Positions 48,960-60,600 of a stretch of 64,000 nt of DNA are shown here, piece after piece. Source of the DNA: Myrmaecium sp. VS I D KN 1 (Eukaryota; Ascomycota; Dothideomycetes; Valsariales; Valsariaceae); contig JADQAV010000045.1 in assembly GCA_019775845.1 (NCBI GenBank), positions 112,271 through 176,270 on the forward strand, in the 5' to 3' direction. How positions within the stretch are numbered: the first letter of the stretch is position 1; each line of letters starts with the position of its first letter. Both the position numbers and the translations under genes were made by a program. Below the pieces are notes generated by a model. That model did not search any database, was not told the DNA's origin, and worked only from the letters and a program-made list of their open reading frames with translations.

Positions 48960-50698
48960 CTGCGGTGGGAGAATGCGTTCGAAACACCCGGCGAAAGCTG
49001 GACAGGCGCAGGTGGTGGATGGGGCTGTCAAAGGGGGTTCGGCCGTCAGGCGTCTTCCAAGGGGTAAGCCCTGGGATGGGCGAAGTGATCTGGTAACCGC
49101 CGATGCGATGCTCTCATGCAGTGACGGTAGCTCCGCAGCACATCACGCTGGCTTGCTGGTATACAGTGCGTGTCCGTCACGTCGGCGGGGTGGGCGTCGT
49201 GGTGGTGGTGGTGGTGGTGGTCGTCGTCGTCGTCGTGATTGGTGATGTCTGCAGCCCGGATGAACAGCTCAGCTCCGCTCGAAGTGGTAACTTGATCTTA
49301 TGGACGGCGGTGGAGAGCGATTGCCGTTATGCAGGAACGGGATAGGGAAAGCGGGAGGGTAGGTAAGCGAGGGCCATCGCTGCTGCCGCCGGAACAAGAG
49401 GCGAGAACCCCGGGAAGCTGGAGAGGCGTACATGTTGCCTCAGGCACTGAAGCACCTCTACAAGTGAACACGCATCCATCACTCGTACCTCTCCTGTAGA
49501 TCTACCACCTACTTACTCACCGCTTGCACAACTGAGCGCGGAACGCCGTAGCAGTACTCAGCGCGTCAATAGAGCGAGTCAAGTCCAATCACCAGAGTCG
49601 TTTACTCCACGCCCCCGGGTCCCAATATGGAGGTGATCGACCTTCCACGCTCACATCCTGCTCCCTATCTACTACTCAACCAGTTAACCTTCAGAAGACA
49701 GCCCTATAGTTCGCGGCAGATACGAAACGAGCGGATGACCGAGCGAGTCAAATGAAGGCGAGGAGGCACACCATAGTGCTTTGGGATTCATGCGTGCATG
49801 GTGAACGCGTTGATCCACCTTCCCTTTTTCCTTCCCATGTACGTACGTCAGGATGCACACATCACCGCCGTCGGCGACACTCTGAAGAAGAACACAGTAA
49901 GTGCGTGAAGTGCCTCCAATTATGCAGACAATCATGAGTATGAGTAACTGTCACAGTGAAGAGATGGTGGGGGAAGGAAAGGCAGAGAAAAAAAAATAGA
50001 AAAGGTCATATACTTTCTGCAGAAAGAAGGGAGAGATACATATGCCTCATATATCTATAAATTAACCAAGCCGCTCTGTCCCGCCTTACCCTATCACTTC
50101 CAAAAGTAAAGGTAAGAAGAGAATAAGAACAAGCGAACCAGCCAACCAACCAACGCCGTTCGTTCATGCAAGTAAAATTCTCGTGAAATGACAAGACAAG
50201 GAGAGAAAGAGGCCCAGGCGAATCAATCGAAAGAAGCCGGGCAAGCCAAAAAGGAAACGGAAAAAAATGCAGCAGAGAGTACCAGAAACAACGTCGATCG
50301 CTCATCCACTGTCAGCAGCAGTAGCGGTGGTGGAACCAAAATAAGAGTGAACGAGGAAAAAGAAATGAAAAAATCCATCGCCGCGCATACGTATCATGGA
50401 TCTGGTCGTCCCCCCTCCCCTATCGCGGGATCGCCACAAACAAATGAACTCGTGATGATTTTAAAAGTGAAAGAAGAAGAAGAATAAGAAGAAACACAAG
50501 TGCGTACGCCGGTGTGTGTGTGTATGTGTGTGGGTACCAGGTGGCACGAGAATGATAAGAAAACATGCTCTCTCGTCGCAAGAAAAATGTCTTGCCGGTG
50601 CAGCCCCTTCCTCTATCGTTACGACGCCAAACGCCCCCACCCATAAAAGCCGAAATTGTCGTGAGGATGAATAAAAGGGACCACCATCGTCCAGATAA
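48960..50698. promoter_or_regulatory. sog2 upstream region and rgsA 3' flank
   Basis: 1.7 kb between two minus-strand genes. It contains a (GTG)n(GTC)n tract (49199-49241), a TACC-rich tract (about 49500-49520) and TG/GT repeats (50511-50533). No coding sequence was recognised. Confidence 0.45.
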
Positions 50699-51916
50699 TC
50701 AAAACATGCCGCCTTCGTACGCGCCGGGTTGTTCGTCGTCATGCCCTTTGGACCCGCCATGCCCCCTCTTTTTCCAGCTGAGCTTGCTGCTGACCCTCTT
50801 CCACTGATGTGCGGTCGCGGTTGCGAATCCCGTGCCGTGTTCCGCTCGATGATTCCGCGGGCTCGGTGTGCTACCCGTGCTACCGTGCGCGGCAGGCTGG
50901 CCAAACCCGTATTGGACCTCGGTCATCGGCGGTGTGTTTGGTGGTGTCATGGGATCATCGAGCGCGGAAGGGCTGCTCGTGCTACCTGAATCGTCCGTCA
51001 GAGCATCGCTTCCGCTCGCGCTGCCGCCGCTGCTATAGCTGTTCTGGGGGATTCGGGACGTTGAGGTCGCAGCCGGGCCAGAAGCAAACCGCGCATGTGC
51101 TGCTGCTGAATGAAGCGAACGCGAAAATGGAGAGGTCAAGCTCGAGGGGGCTGAAGCCCGATGCGGTGCCGAAGAAGACATGATCGGAGCCGGGGAGGTG
51201 AACGAGTGATATCCGCCAGCATGGTCGTTGAGCGAAGTGGTGTGCTGGAGATTCTCTTCGCTTGTACTGTATGTCGCCTCACTAGCACTCTGCGGACACA
51301 CGCTGTTCAAAAAGGGTACCAAGACTGATTCTTCCATCAACTCGTAAATCTTCGAAACAGCGGTATCCAGGGTCGACGGGTGTGGTGGGACCTCTGCATT
51401 AGCCATCGAGAGCAGGTTGTCACGCACATCACACGGAAGGTTGACTTCGCGCGGGCCATTTGGTGCGATGTATGCCTCGAGCAGCCTCTGCCACAGCATC
51501 TTGACATATTCGCATTCTTCCGTGCCAGGTGTGATGGGATTTTCGGAGCCACGGCTGGCGATCTTGTTATAGTGCTTACGATAACGCGAGGCATCCATGG
51601 TAAACTCCAGAGTTTCCAGGCAGTGATTCTGGGAGAGATACGCCATGAAAGCGCTCAATGTCCACGGAGGGGGCGACTGATTCGCCAAGATTTCCGAGAG
51701 GTTCGGTCGTCGAGGGCAGTATGGCCCTTGTATCGGAGCATACCCCCGCGGAATGGATACCGTGAGCGGTCTCGAGGGAACGTAGTCCTGCATTTGGATC
51801 GTCTTTTCCTCGTCTTCCGATACTTCGTGTACCGAGTCGGAGCCCCGAGAAGACGGGTCTGGTGGTTGGCCTTGTAACGTCACGACGGAGGGAGGTGAGT
51901 GTTTTCGCGGGCTCAT
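50699..51916 (-). CDS. rgsA: RGS-domain regulator of heterotrimeric G-protein signalling (RgsA-type)
   Basis: A single open frame of 406 codons (405 aa) beginning at the first ATG in frame (MSPRKHSPPSV). The RGS domain covers about residues 60-220: NLSEILANQSPPPWTLSAFM, then SQNHCLETLEFTMDASRYRK, MLWQRLLEAYIAPNGPREVN and TAVSKIYELMEESVLVPFLN. The remaining half is Ser/Thr/Pro-rich, low complexity and probably disordered. It ends in a basic segment (WKRVSSKLSWKKRG). In A. nidulans, RgsA accelerates GTP hydrolysis by the G-alpha GanB and so tunes asexual sporulation and stress responses. Assignment to RgsA rather than another fungal RGS class rests on the compact single-RGS layout without DEP or membrane domains. 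An unseen 5' exon cannot be excluded. Confidence 0.82.
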   Translation of the reverse strand: MSPRKHSPPSVVTLQGQPPDPSSRGSDSVHEVSEDEEKTIQMQDYVPSRPLTVSIPRGYAPIQGPYCPRRPNLSEILANQSPPPWTLSAFMAYLSQNHCLETLEFTMDASRYRKHYNKIASRGSENPITPGTEECEYVKMLWQRLLEAYIAPNGPREVNLPCDVRDNLLSMANAEVPPHPSTLDTAVSKIYELMEESVLVPFLNSVCPQSASEATYSTSEENLQHTTSLNDHAGGYHSFTSPAPIMSSSAPHRASAPSSLTSPFSRSLHSAAAHARFASGPAATSTSRIPQNSYSSGGSASGSDALTDDSGSTSSPSALDDPMTPPNTPPMTEVQYGFGQPAAHGSTGSTPSPRNHRAEHGTGFATATAHQWKRVSSKLSWKKRGHGGSKGHDDEQPGAYEGGMF

Positions 51917-52721
51917 TACCAGCTTCCACAACCCCTTGTGTGTCGTCCTCTCGCACTTCTCGGCACCGGGGCAGGAACAGAGTGGAGAGGGCCGCGGACG
52001 ACGATGATGATGCGCCAGCTTGACGAGAGGTAATTATACCGATACCCGAAAGGTGAAACAAGGCGGTGGAATATATATACCAAGTCGAATCAGGAAGGTG
52101 ACCGTTATCGCGACATCTGCAGGCGCCTTCGATTCGCACTCGGAAGTGTTGGGAGACGCCGTCAGTACAGAAACTGCATGCGAGGTGCAGGCGTGGTGTT
52201 CGCTAGCACGATGCTCGATGCTGTGCAGCTTCTGGAACCGCCCGACGAAAAGATCGAGTCGCACCGTGATGCGTACAAGGAAGGCCGACGGTCAAGATCC
52301 GATCCTTTGACCTGGCCCTGAAGTGACACTTCGCGCCGAGCGTGTGGAACGATGCAGCTGCAGGCCGACGCTGGAAGGTGAGCGATGTGGAAAAGGTGCC
52401 AGGAAGCGGGCGGAAGGCGGGGAGCGGATGATGAGCCACCGAGGACGGTATTACGAAGGCGGCAGTCAGTTGGACAAGATTGGAACGAGTGTAAGACCGA
52501 GGGACGAAGCCGAGGTGTGGTAAATAACGGCGAGGGAGAATGCGGATGGCGGAGGAGGATGAGATGGTGCGCCGACCGAGAAGGCAGAGGAGGCGGCTTC
52601 GTTTGAGGATGACAGAGGATGGATTGAGGAGGGAGCCGGACACAACTGAGTTTGACAGGATGGAGTAAGCAAGGTCAGGTTCCACTGCTTGTGTCAGAGC
52701 AAGAGGAGACAGGGAGGAGTG

Positions 52722-52724
<3 letters not shown>

Positions 52725-52754
<30 letters not shown>
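52725..52754. repeat. (GA)n dinucleotide microsatellite
   Basis: About fifteen GA units in tandem, about 0.8 kb upstream of the rgsA start. Confidence 0.85.
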
Positions 52755-52759
<5 letters not shown>

Positions 52760-53470
52760 GGAGAGATGGAGGGAGGGTAGGGGGGGAGTGTAAGGAATGT
52801 GTCAGGTACGGAGGGGCGTGTCGGATTGGGGGAGTCGGGCAGGGAGTAGGGCAGGGAGTAGGCAGAGGCTCAGAGCACATCGGTCGACGAGCACGACGAC
52901 ACTCACGAAGCGCTACCAAAGGGGGGGAGGGAGGGGAGGGCTTGGATCATCTATGGGACAGTTGCGACGGTCACTGGCAGGGTATGTCAGAGCCCGGTCA
53001 TGAATGGGTCGCTCGTTAGGCGGCGAAAAGATCCGTGGACGGGACATTTAGGTACAGTAGGTAGTATTGTACATAGTTACGGAACGACAAGAAATGCGCG
53101 CGAGAGGGAAAGAGAAAGAGATAACGGAGGACGGCGAAGGGGGGGAGGAGGAGGCGGTCGCGTTAGCTCACACTTTCGGCGCCCTTGATGCTCGACGCAG
53201 GACGAGAGGGGGGAACGAGGGCGAAGAAGGAAAGGTCCGGCAAGGGCTATCCCCGCCAGGGCAAGCCATCCCAGGCCACCCCAAGCCATCCCCAAGTCGA
53301 ACGCAATCCACACCTTCTAGCGGGCTTCGACGCCAATCTGAATGATGGGCTTGGCACGGAGGGGGGGGAGGAGAGGAGAGGAGGGGGGCTGCGACGGGCT
53401 GGCTGGCAGGCTGGACAGGATGGACAGGCTGGTTGGCTGTGGCAGGAGGGCAGGGGGGCACCGGAGGGGG

Positions 53471-53505
53471 GCAGGCAGGGCAGGGCAGGGCAGGGCAGGA
53501 CAGGG
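53471..53505. repeat. GGCAG/GGGCA tandem array, potential G-quadruplex
   Basis: Repeated GGGCA units supply five GGG or GG runs separated by two bases (CA). The plus strand could form a G-quadruplex. It is non-coding and about 1.6 kb upstream of the rgsA start. Confidence 0.75.
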
Positions 53506-55226
53506 TCAGCGGGCGAGATGCGATATGCGCTAGGGACTACAGGAGTCGGGAAGGTGTGCGATGCGGCAGGGCAGCCCCTGAAAGCTCGCCGTTGCCGCTA
53601 GGCCGAAACCGCGGCCTTCTCGAGCCGATCGCCGCGCCAGAGCGCCCTAAGAATCACGCTTGGAAGGCCGTCGGCGCCCTCCCCTCGCCCTCTGCTTCTT
53701 CTCCTAGCCCCACCCGGCCTGCTCTGAAACAGCAAGGCGGATGCCTGCCAGGTGCTCGCCCTTCTTTTTGGCGCAGCCGGTCGCTACGCCAACTGCAACC
53801 CGCTCGCCGCTTGTTGGGATGGTCAATCGGCCGATTCGCGCGGTGCGGCGTCTGGCGAACCTTCTGTGCTGCCACACCTGCGCACGAGAGTGGCTGTCGG
53901 GCACGTCTGGGCAACTCCTTTGGTGCTCTCCCAACCTCGCACACCTTGTCGGCGTCTGGTCGACTGCTGCTTCGACGTCGGCTTCTGCTTCTGCTTCTGC
54001 TTCTCCTTCCCTTTCTCTTTCTTTTCCGCCCTTTATATCCCTGCCCACCCTGCCACCCTCCCGACATGCGGCCTCGAGTTGGCCCGCCGTGAGCCATTTG
54101 GCGGCGGGCCGCCGTCGACGGTCGACCGTGCTGTCTTCGTCCCTCCCCGCCTCAATTAATTATAGGGACGGGATGTCTTTACAGATACATCGACCGATAG
54201 GTAGACCGACGGACAGGCCAACGCAGTCAGAAGGAAAGGAAGAATCTCAAACCTCACCGGACCCATTCGCCCCTTCATACATCATCATGACTAACTAGTA
54301 CATATATACTGTACCTCCTCTCAGTACTGCACACGGCTACCCGTGCGTCAGTCAGGCACCACCATCACATCATCCTACCTACCGGCTGGGCTTGGCGGCC
54401 GCCATTCGTTCGACCGGCTCCCATATCCCGGGGCCTTACATAAGTATATTATATACAGTATAATATTATTCTACATGTTATATGTACATAATAAGATGTA
54501 GTACTCTGCATAACCAGGCCCGCCGATTAGCGTCCTGTTTGCTTTCACTACTGGGAGGCATTTAATCCCCGTTTAGGCCAATCGAACGACACCTTGAATT
54601 ACAATCTCTCTTCATTAAGACGTGCAGGACGCCAGCGCTAACTACCAGTTGCGGCAGGATACTATACCTACCCTTACTCCTACCATCGCGTGTATGTATT
54701 ATACAGGTATTCTTATTAGCGCTGAGCTTAAGTGCCTCAGTTAATCTTTGTTCTTCGTGAAATCCAGGGTGCATCATTCAGTCCCGACGGCCCCCTCAAC
54801 CTTACGTCTCTTCAAGAACTACAACCCACACCCGATGACATCCATTTCTCCTCTTCATCTCTTACGTCATCACATGTTCCTCCTAACGGGAACTTCAATT
54901 TTCCTCCACGCTGCCGGAAACGATAACTATCAGGCTGGCCATACTGAACACAACTCTGTACTTGCACACGCCTTTGTCTACGCGGCATAACTTGCCAGCC
55001 CGTACGAAAGTATGTACAGACATCCATGTAATGTAAGCATGATATACGCAACGGGACGATGCTATCGCAACGTGGATTTTCCGCCTTCGTCAACGGGATA
55101 AGAGCGATCGAGCGAGGAGCGCGCGCGCGACAATAGACGTATGTACCGTACTTTCTTGCGAAATTCGCGCGTAGATTATTTGTGGGGCCGCAGCTGCTAA
55201 GGCCGCGAAATAGAACGTCCGCCTGT

Positions 55227-55284
55227 CTAACTAGTATATATCGTCCCCTATATAAATTTATATAGGGGATAATATACTAGTTAG
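55227..55284. repeat. 58-bp near-perfect palindrome at the AT-rich boundary
   Basis: The inner 26 bp (55244-55269) are an exact palindrome centred on 55256/55257. The outer arms CTAACTAGTATAT (from 55227) and ATATACTAGTTAG (to 55284) are also inverted copies. The sequence could extrude as a hairpin. It coincides with the switch from mixed composition to sequence dominated by TA. Confidence 0.85.
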
Positions 55285-55859
55285 TAAATAATAAATATAG
55301 TATTTCTTAAGCTTATTATTAATTAGAAGTTATAAATAGTACTTTATTATATACTAGTAGCTCTAGTATAGTAATAAGCTAGTATTACTTAGAAGGTAAC
55401 TCTCTTATATAAAATTAGTAGATAATAGAACTTCTAACTAATTTCTATCTTACTATCTTACTATCTTATCTACTTCTAATAAATAATTAATAACTTCCTT
55501 CTTTTAACCGCTAATTCGCAGCTTCTTATCGCGGTAGATCTATTATAATTATTATATATTATAATATTAATAATTATAGTTAGGAACTAGCTCTTCTCCT
55601 ATAAAAAAGAACTTATCGTTATTATTACTAGTAATAATCTTAATAGTTTCCTATTTAATATATATCTCCTTTTATTACTTCTAGCTAGTATAGTTAATAG
55701 CGTTAGTATTAATATCTTTAATCTTAATAAGATAGTCTTTACTACTATTCTATATAATAGTAATACTATACTCGACGAAGGCCTTCTTTATTATAGAAGA
55801 AGTTTTTAAGAGCTATTACTAAGTATAAGTAATAGCGTAAGTTATAATAATATAGCTTT

Positions 55860-56700
55860 AAAATAATATTTATTTATTAATATTACTACCGTCCTCTTCT
55901 ATTAGCTCTTTTATTACCTTATAAATCTATTATTTAAAGAGCTTATTAATAGTAGTATCTAACGGCTATAAGAGAGACGTATAACTAGGGGGAATTAACG
56001 CTGTTAGTATATAGTTATAATATAGCTTCTTAAGTATACTATCTATCTTATAGAAGCCTATAATATTTATTACTAGTAGAAGCTCTATATTATAGAGAAG
56101 TACTAACTCTATTATTAATAAAGTAGTAGAAGAGCTTTTTATTATTATATTATTAGGAAATAGGTAGTAACTAGTATAGTTAAGTATTAATAAGGTAGTA
56201 TTACTTATAATATATAGATTAATTCTAATAAGTTACCCCTTTCCTAGCTTCCCCTAATATATTTATATATTTATACTTACTTACGGCTCGCTTATATACC
56301 TCTAATATTATATCGAAGGTATTTATATTTTATCTAGTCCTAAGGCTTCCTAAGCCTTATAACTACCCTTTTTTTCTAAAAAGAATTCTTTTACGGCCTT
56401 AGGTATCGCGATAATCCTAAGAATAATATTTATAATTATTCCTTCTATTTATAGAGCGTCTCGCTTATATATATTATATATATAAATAGCGACCTTCCGT
56501 CTTTAAAAAGGCGTCTTTTATAGCTATTTCTTCTTCTCCTCTTCTTTTTTCTTTATATTCTTACTACCTCTTTCTCTCTCTTTTTATCTATTATTTATTA
56601 ATTATTATCCGTCCGCTTTCTTCTTCTAATACTTCTCTACTCCGCTTTACTAGGAATTTATCCTGAATATAAAGTATTCTTTAGAATTTATATAAATATA
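55860..56700 (-). mobile_element. Decayed pogo-like (DDE_1) DNA transposon remnant
   Basis: On the minus strand, translation around 56020-55930 reads LIPPSYTSLL, then (after a stop) PLDTTINKLFK, matching the conserved end of the pogo/DDE_1 transposase catalytic domain. Further upstream on that strand (56120-56020) lies a weak LLIIELVLLYNIELLLV stretch where the domain's second aspartate block should be. Stops and frame breaks are frequent. Boundaries are approximate; terminal inverted repeats were not identified. Confidence 0.45.
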
Positions 56701-57038
56701 GTAGCTCAGTTCTAGAAGAAGAGTAAGCTTTAGGCTCTTAATTATTATAATTAGAATATAAGTCATAAAGGGTAATAGAGAATAATATAATTATTTTCTT
56801 TAGCTTTCAAGCGGCATAACCTCTGTATAATAAGATTAACTATTCAATCCTATTATTATATTATAATAAGCTTATTCTATAATTTTAAAACTTCCTTAGT
56901 AATGGCTTTAAAACTAATGTTAGATTTTATTATAGTTATTAGATAATATTCAGGTAGCCTGATATACTAAATTATTAAGTCAAAAGTAATCGTAATATTA
57001 TAATTAAGAATATAGCTAGATATAGCCTAATAGTTTAA

Positions 57039-57043
57039 ATTTA
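57039..57043. repeat. Left target-site duplication of the Copia element (ATTTA)
   Basis: ATTTA immediately precedes the left LTR and is repeated at 62714-62718 immediately after the right LTR. Five bases is the usual duplication made by Copia integrases. Confidence 0.8.
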
Positions 57044-57531
57044 TGTTAAACAGGGTAGAGCTGACTAAGCATATAAGGTATTATAAAAGATTTTAGAGGA
57101 GTATTTTACAGGTAATAAATCAGCCCTAGTCTGTTTTATTATCCTAGTAGTTGTCTGGATTGCTTGGATGATTTTTCTAGATACAGGTGGGCAGGCCTTA
57201 TTTATAGACCTTCCCTGTGGCAACGCCGAGCCGCCACTTTCTATTAATTTGAAATCAACTTAATAGGCCTGAGTCTAAGCCTTGGCAAACCTCAAATAAT
57301 CTAAGTCTAGACTTTGGTTGATTCTTAATCATCTGAGTCTAGGCTTTGGTTGATTCTAAATCATCTGAGTCTAGGCTTTGGTTGATTCCAAATCATCCAA
57401 TTCTGGGCCCCGCTTGATTCCTAATCAGCTGGTTCTTTGCCTCAGCTCCTGGTATTATAAGCATCTTATAATGCCTTTGTTTGGTGGTTTTTGATATATT
57501 ATAACCATATTATAATGCCTTAGTTTTGACA
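57044..57531 (-). repeat. Left LTR (3' LTR of the element), 488 bp
   Basis: It begins TGTTAAACAGG and ends TTTTGACA on the plus strand, which is a TG...CA LTR on either strand. It carries four copies of a 32-bp unit (57269-57396) and is less mutated than the right LTR. Confidence 0.92.
57269..57396. repeat. Four 32-bp tandem repeats inside the left LTR
   Basis: Units run 57269-57300, 57301-57332, 57333-57364 and 57365-57396. Each resembles CTGAGTCTAGGCTTTGGTTG followed by ATTCTAAATCAT. The right LTR has one unit (62547-62578). Confidence 0.9.
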
Positions 57532-57540
57532 CACCCCTTA
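57532..57540 (-). other. Polypurine tract of the Copia element
   Basis: On the minus strand TAAGGGGTG abuts the TGTCAAAAC start of the 3' LTR. A purine run here is where plus-strand DNA synthesis starts. Confidence 0.65.
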
Positions 57541-57569
57541 AGCTTTATAATATAGGTTATTAGTGATTA

Positions 57570-57690
57570 TAATCTTACAACAGCGATTATTTGTCTGTTT
57601 CTTTTTATAATAGAGATTATTTGTCTATTATAATCTTATAACAGCATTTATTTGTCTGTTTTTTATAATAGCAATTATTTATCTGTTATA
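57570..57690. repeat. Short imperfect repeats next to the left LTR
   Basis: Three copies of a word resembling GATTATTTGTCTGTT with TTATAATAG between them. It lies between the RNase H remnant and the LTR, in the element's 3' untranslated part. Confidence 0.6.
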
Positions 57691-60600
57691 TTCATTCCCA
57701 GATAGCTTATAAATCTTTCGGTTTTTAATTTATCCAGCCCTTTTATAAATAGATCAGCTGTTTGCTCTGCCATTGGAATATATTTTAGGCTTATAAAACC
57801 TGATGTCACGTGATCTCTAACCATATAATATTATATATCTATATGTTTAGATCAAGCGTGATATTCAGAGTTTTTTGCTAATTTAATAGCTGATTGGCTA
57901 TTAGTTAATAATATATTATTATTACTGTTTTTATATAGGTCTAGTTGTTTAAGTAAAATAACTAGCCATATATATTCTTTTATAGCTTCTTTTAATGCCA
58001 TATATTCGGCTTCGCAGCTTAATAGGGCCACAGATTTTTATAGGGTACTAGACCAGCTTATTAGGCATTTATTTCCTAATAGGAATAAATAGCCGGTGGT
58101 ACTTTTTCTAGTTATATAATCACCCCCCTAATCTAAATTGGTATAGTAGATTAAATTAAGATTAGGTGATTTAGAGTGGTTATATACTAGCCCTATTTCT
58201 TTAGTACCGTTTAAGTACTTCTAGATACGGTCTAGTACCCTCCAGTGATTTTTATCTGGATTTGCTATATATCTGGTGCATTATTAACCGCAAATGCTAT
58301 ATCTGGTCTTGTTTTAGTAGCTAAATAAATTAGACTACCGATTTGTTTTTAATATAAATTAATTAGCTCTTTATTTAAGCTATTTATTTTAATACCTAGA
58401 TAGTATTTTACTGATCCTAGATCAGTTATAATAATAGGTTTATTTGTTTTAATTCGGTAGTTTTTCCTTATTAGGACGGAATATTAATAAATCGTCTATA
58501 TAGCAAGCGATTCTTATTTTTATTTCAGGATTTCTAAATATTGCCTGATTATGCGGTATAGCTTTAAAGCCTAGCTTATTAATAAGTTTTCTAGGTGCTT
58601 ATACCACTGTCTGACTGATTATTTAAGGCCATATAATGCTTTATTTAGCTTATAAACTGGCTCTTTTAGCTGTTTGTTTTGGCTTTCGTCTTTTATTTTA
58701 TTTTTAAAACCGATTAGTAGTATTAGATAGATTTCTTTCTCTGATTCGGTATTTAGGAAGGCGGATTTTATATCCTATTACTCGATTTCCCAGTTTAATT
58801 TAGCTGATATACTAGAAAGTGCGCGCTAAGCTTCTGGTCGAGCGGTATTAGAGAACGTTTCTTCGTAATCTAAACCTAATTTTTGGGTAAATCCTTTTAC
58901 CACCCATCTAGCTTTATGTTTAACTAGATTGCCTTTTTAATCGGTTTTTATTTTAAAGACCTAACGTTCTTTTAATATATCTCTATTAGTAGGTTTTTCT
59001 ACTTTAGACTATATATTTTGGCTAGCTAGGTCGTTTATTTCGATTTCCATAGCTTCTAGCCATTTTTCTTTATTAGGACTTAATATTACTTTATTATAAT
59101 TATTAGGGTCTTTATTTATTATAATATTACTTATTAGAGCGAGTTAATCTTCTGAATCGTCTAAATAAGCGTTATTATAATTATTTTGCCGGTTTTGGCT
59201 TATATTATTAGTTAGACTAATAATATTATTTTGCCCTTAAAGCTCATCTTGGTCTAGGTTTTCTTGACTTAGATTTCAATTTTAGCTTATTTATTAATCT
59301 AGGCCATTATTATAATCATTATTTAGGTCTTGATTTTAACTTATTTAATTATTATCCTAATCTAGAGCAATATTTTACTTATTTAAGCCTTCTAAGTCTG
59401 TTATTTGACTAGCCTTTTCATTTTTATTAGGCTCTTTATAATAGAATTTTCCTTCTATTATATTAACGTCCCTTGCCCAGAATACTTTATTATTTTCAGG
59501 GTTATATAGACGGTATTAGTTTTTTCTAAAGCCAACTAGTATTACCTTATTTCCTTAATTATCCAGTTTTTTAGTAATAGGGTTTTTATAATAGGTTATT
59601 AACCCAAATATTCTAATATTCGAGTATTCTGGGTTTTTATTATATTTTTTCTCATATAGGGATATAAAGCCTATTTCTGAATGCGGTGTTCTATTATATA
59701 TTTAGACCGCGGTATTTAGGGCTTCTCCCCAGAGATTTAACGGTATATTAGCCGTTTTTAATAAGATATAGATTTTATTTAAAATCGTCCTATTTAGTCT
59801 TTCTATTAGACCGTTTTATTCCTTGCTATAAGGAGCAGATAATTCATGGGCGATTCCCTTATCTAATAAATAACGTTTAAAACGTTTATTTATATATTCG
59901 GTGCCATTATCGGTTTTTAAGGCTTTTATTCTTTATTATTTTGATTAAACGTTTGTTTTTAAAATTAATGAATGAGTTTAAAGCTTCCGATTTATTTAGG
60001 GTAACCTTATATTCTAGCCATCTAGTAGCATTATCTAGGAAAGTAATAATATAATTACCCCCTCCTAGACTTATAGGGTTTATTAGCCCTACTAGATCGG
60101 AGCTAATCTTATCTAAATAAGATAGATTAAGTTTATTAGTCTCCTTATTTCTATTAATTGTTTTTAATAAATTTGTTTGGATATAAATCTTATAATTAAT
60201 AGATTGGTTTGTAATATTTCTCTTAATAAGCTGGCTAATATAGGGTATATTTCCTCTATTTTCTAGCTTACTGATTTTATTTAGTGTTTTTTTACTAATA
60301 TAGCCTAGGCGGTAGTGCCAAATATTTACCGATTTAGTATTATTAGTTAAATCATCTTTTGGTTAAATTTAGTTTAGTAATTTAATTTAATTTTTATTAC
60401 TAAGTAGTACTAAATCGGCTATTTCCTATTAACTAGATATAGATACTAGTAGATAATAGAGATTATCTTTATTATACCCCCTAGTAATAATTACCTTTTC
60501 CTTATAGATATATAAGGATTTTTGATTAATCTTAATTTTAAAGCCTTTACTTTAGGTAAGGATTCCTAGGCTTATTAGGTTCACACCAAACTCAGGGGCA

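Larger units (their letters stand above)
51917..55226. other. Gene-free GC-normal region up to the AT-rich boundary
   Basis: 3.3 kb with no recognisable gene. It contains a (GA)n run (52725-52754), a G-run repeat array (53471-53505), GTAC/TACC-rich tracts (53049-53081, 54374-54381, 54664-54685) and CT-rich sequence (about 53975-54060). Apparent frames of 60-240 codons on both strands are Arg/Gly/Ser/Pro-rich, mutually overlapping and motif-free. The part nearest rgsA must hold its promoter. Confidence 0.5.

Noticed and set aside
48960-49031. Longer Sog2 N-terminus
   Set aside because: The extra 24 codons start at a TTG; the first ATG is at 48959.
53433-54092. Gly/Arg-rich frames of up to 219 codons in the gap before the AT block
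   Set aside because: Made of simple G-rich and C-rich repeats and mutually overlapping on both strands; no conserved protein features.
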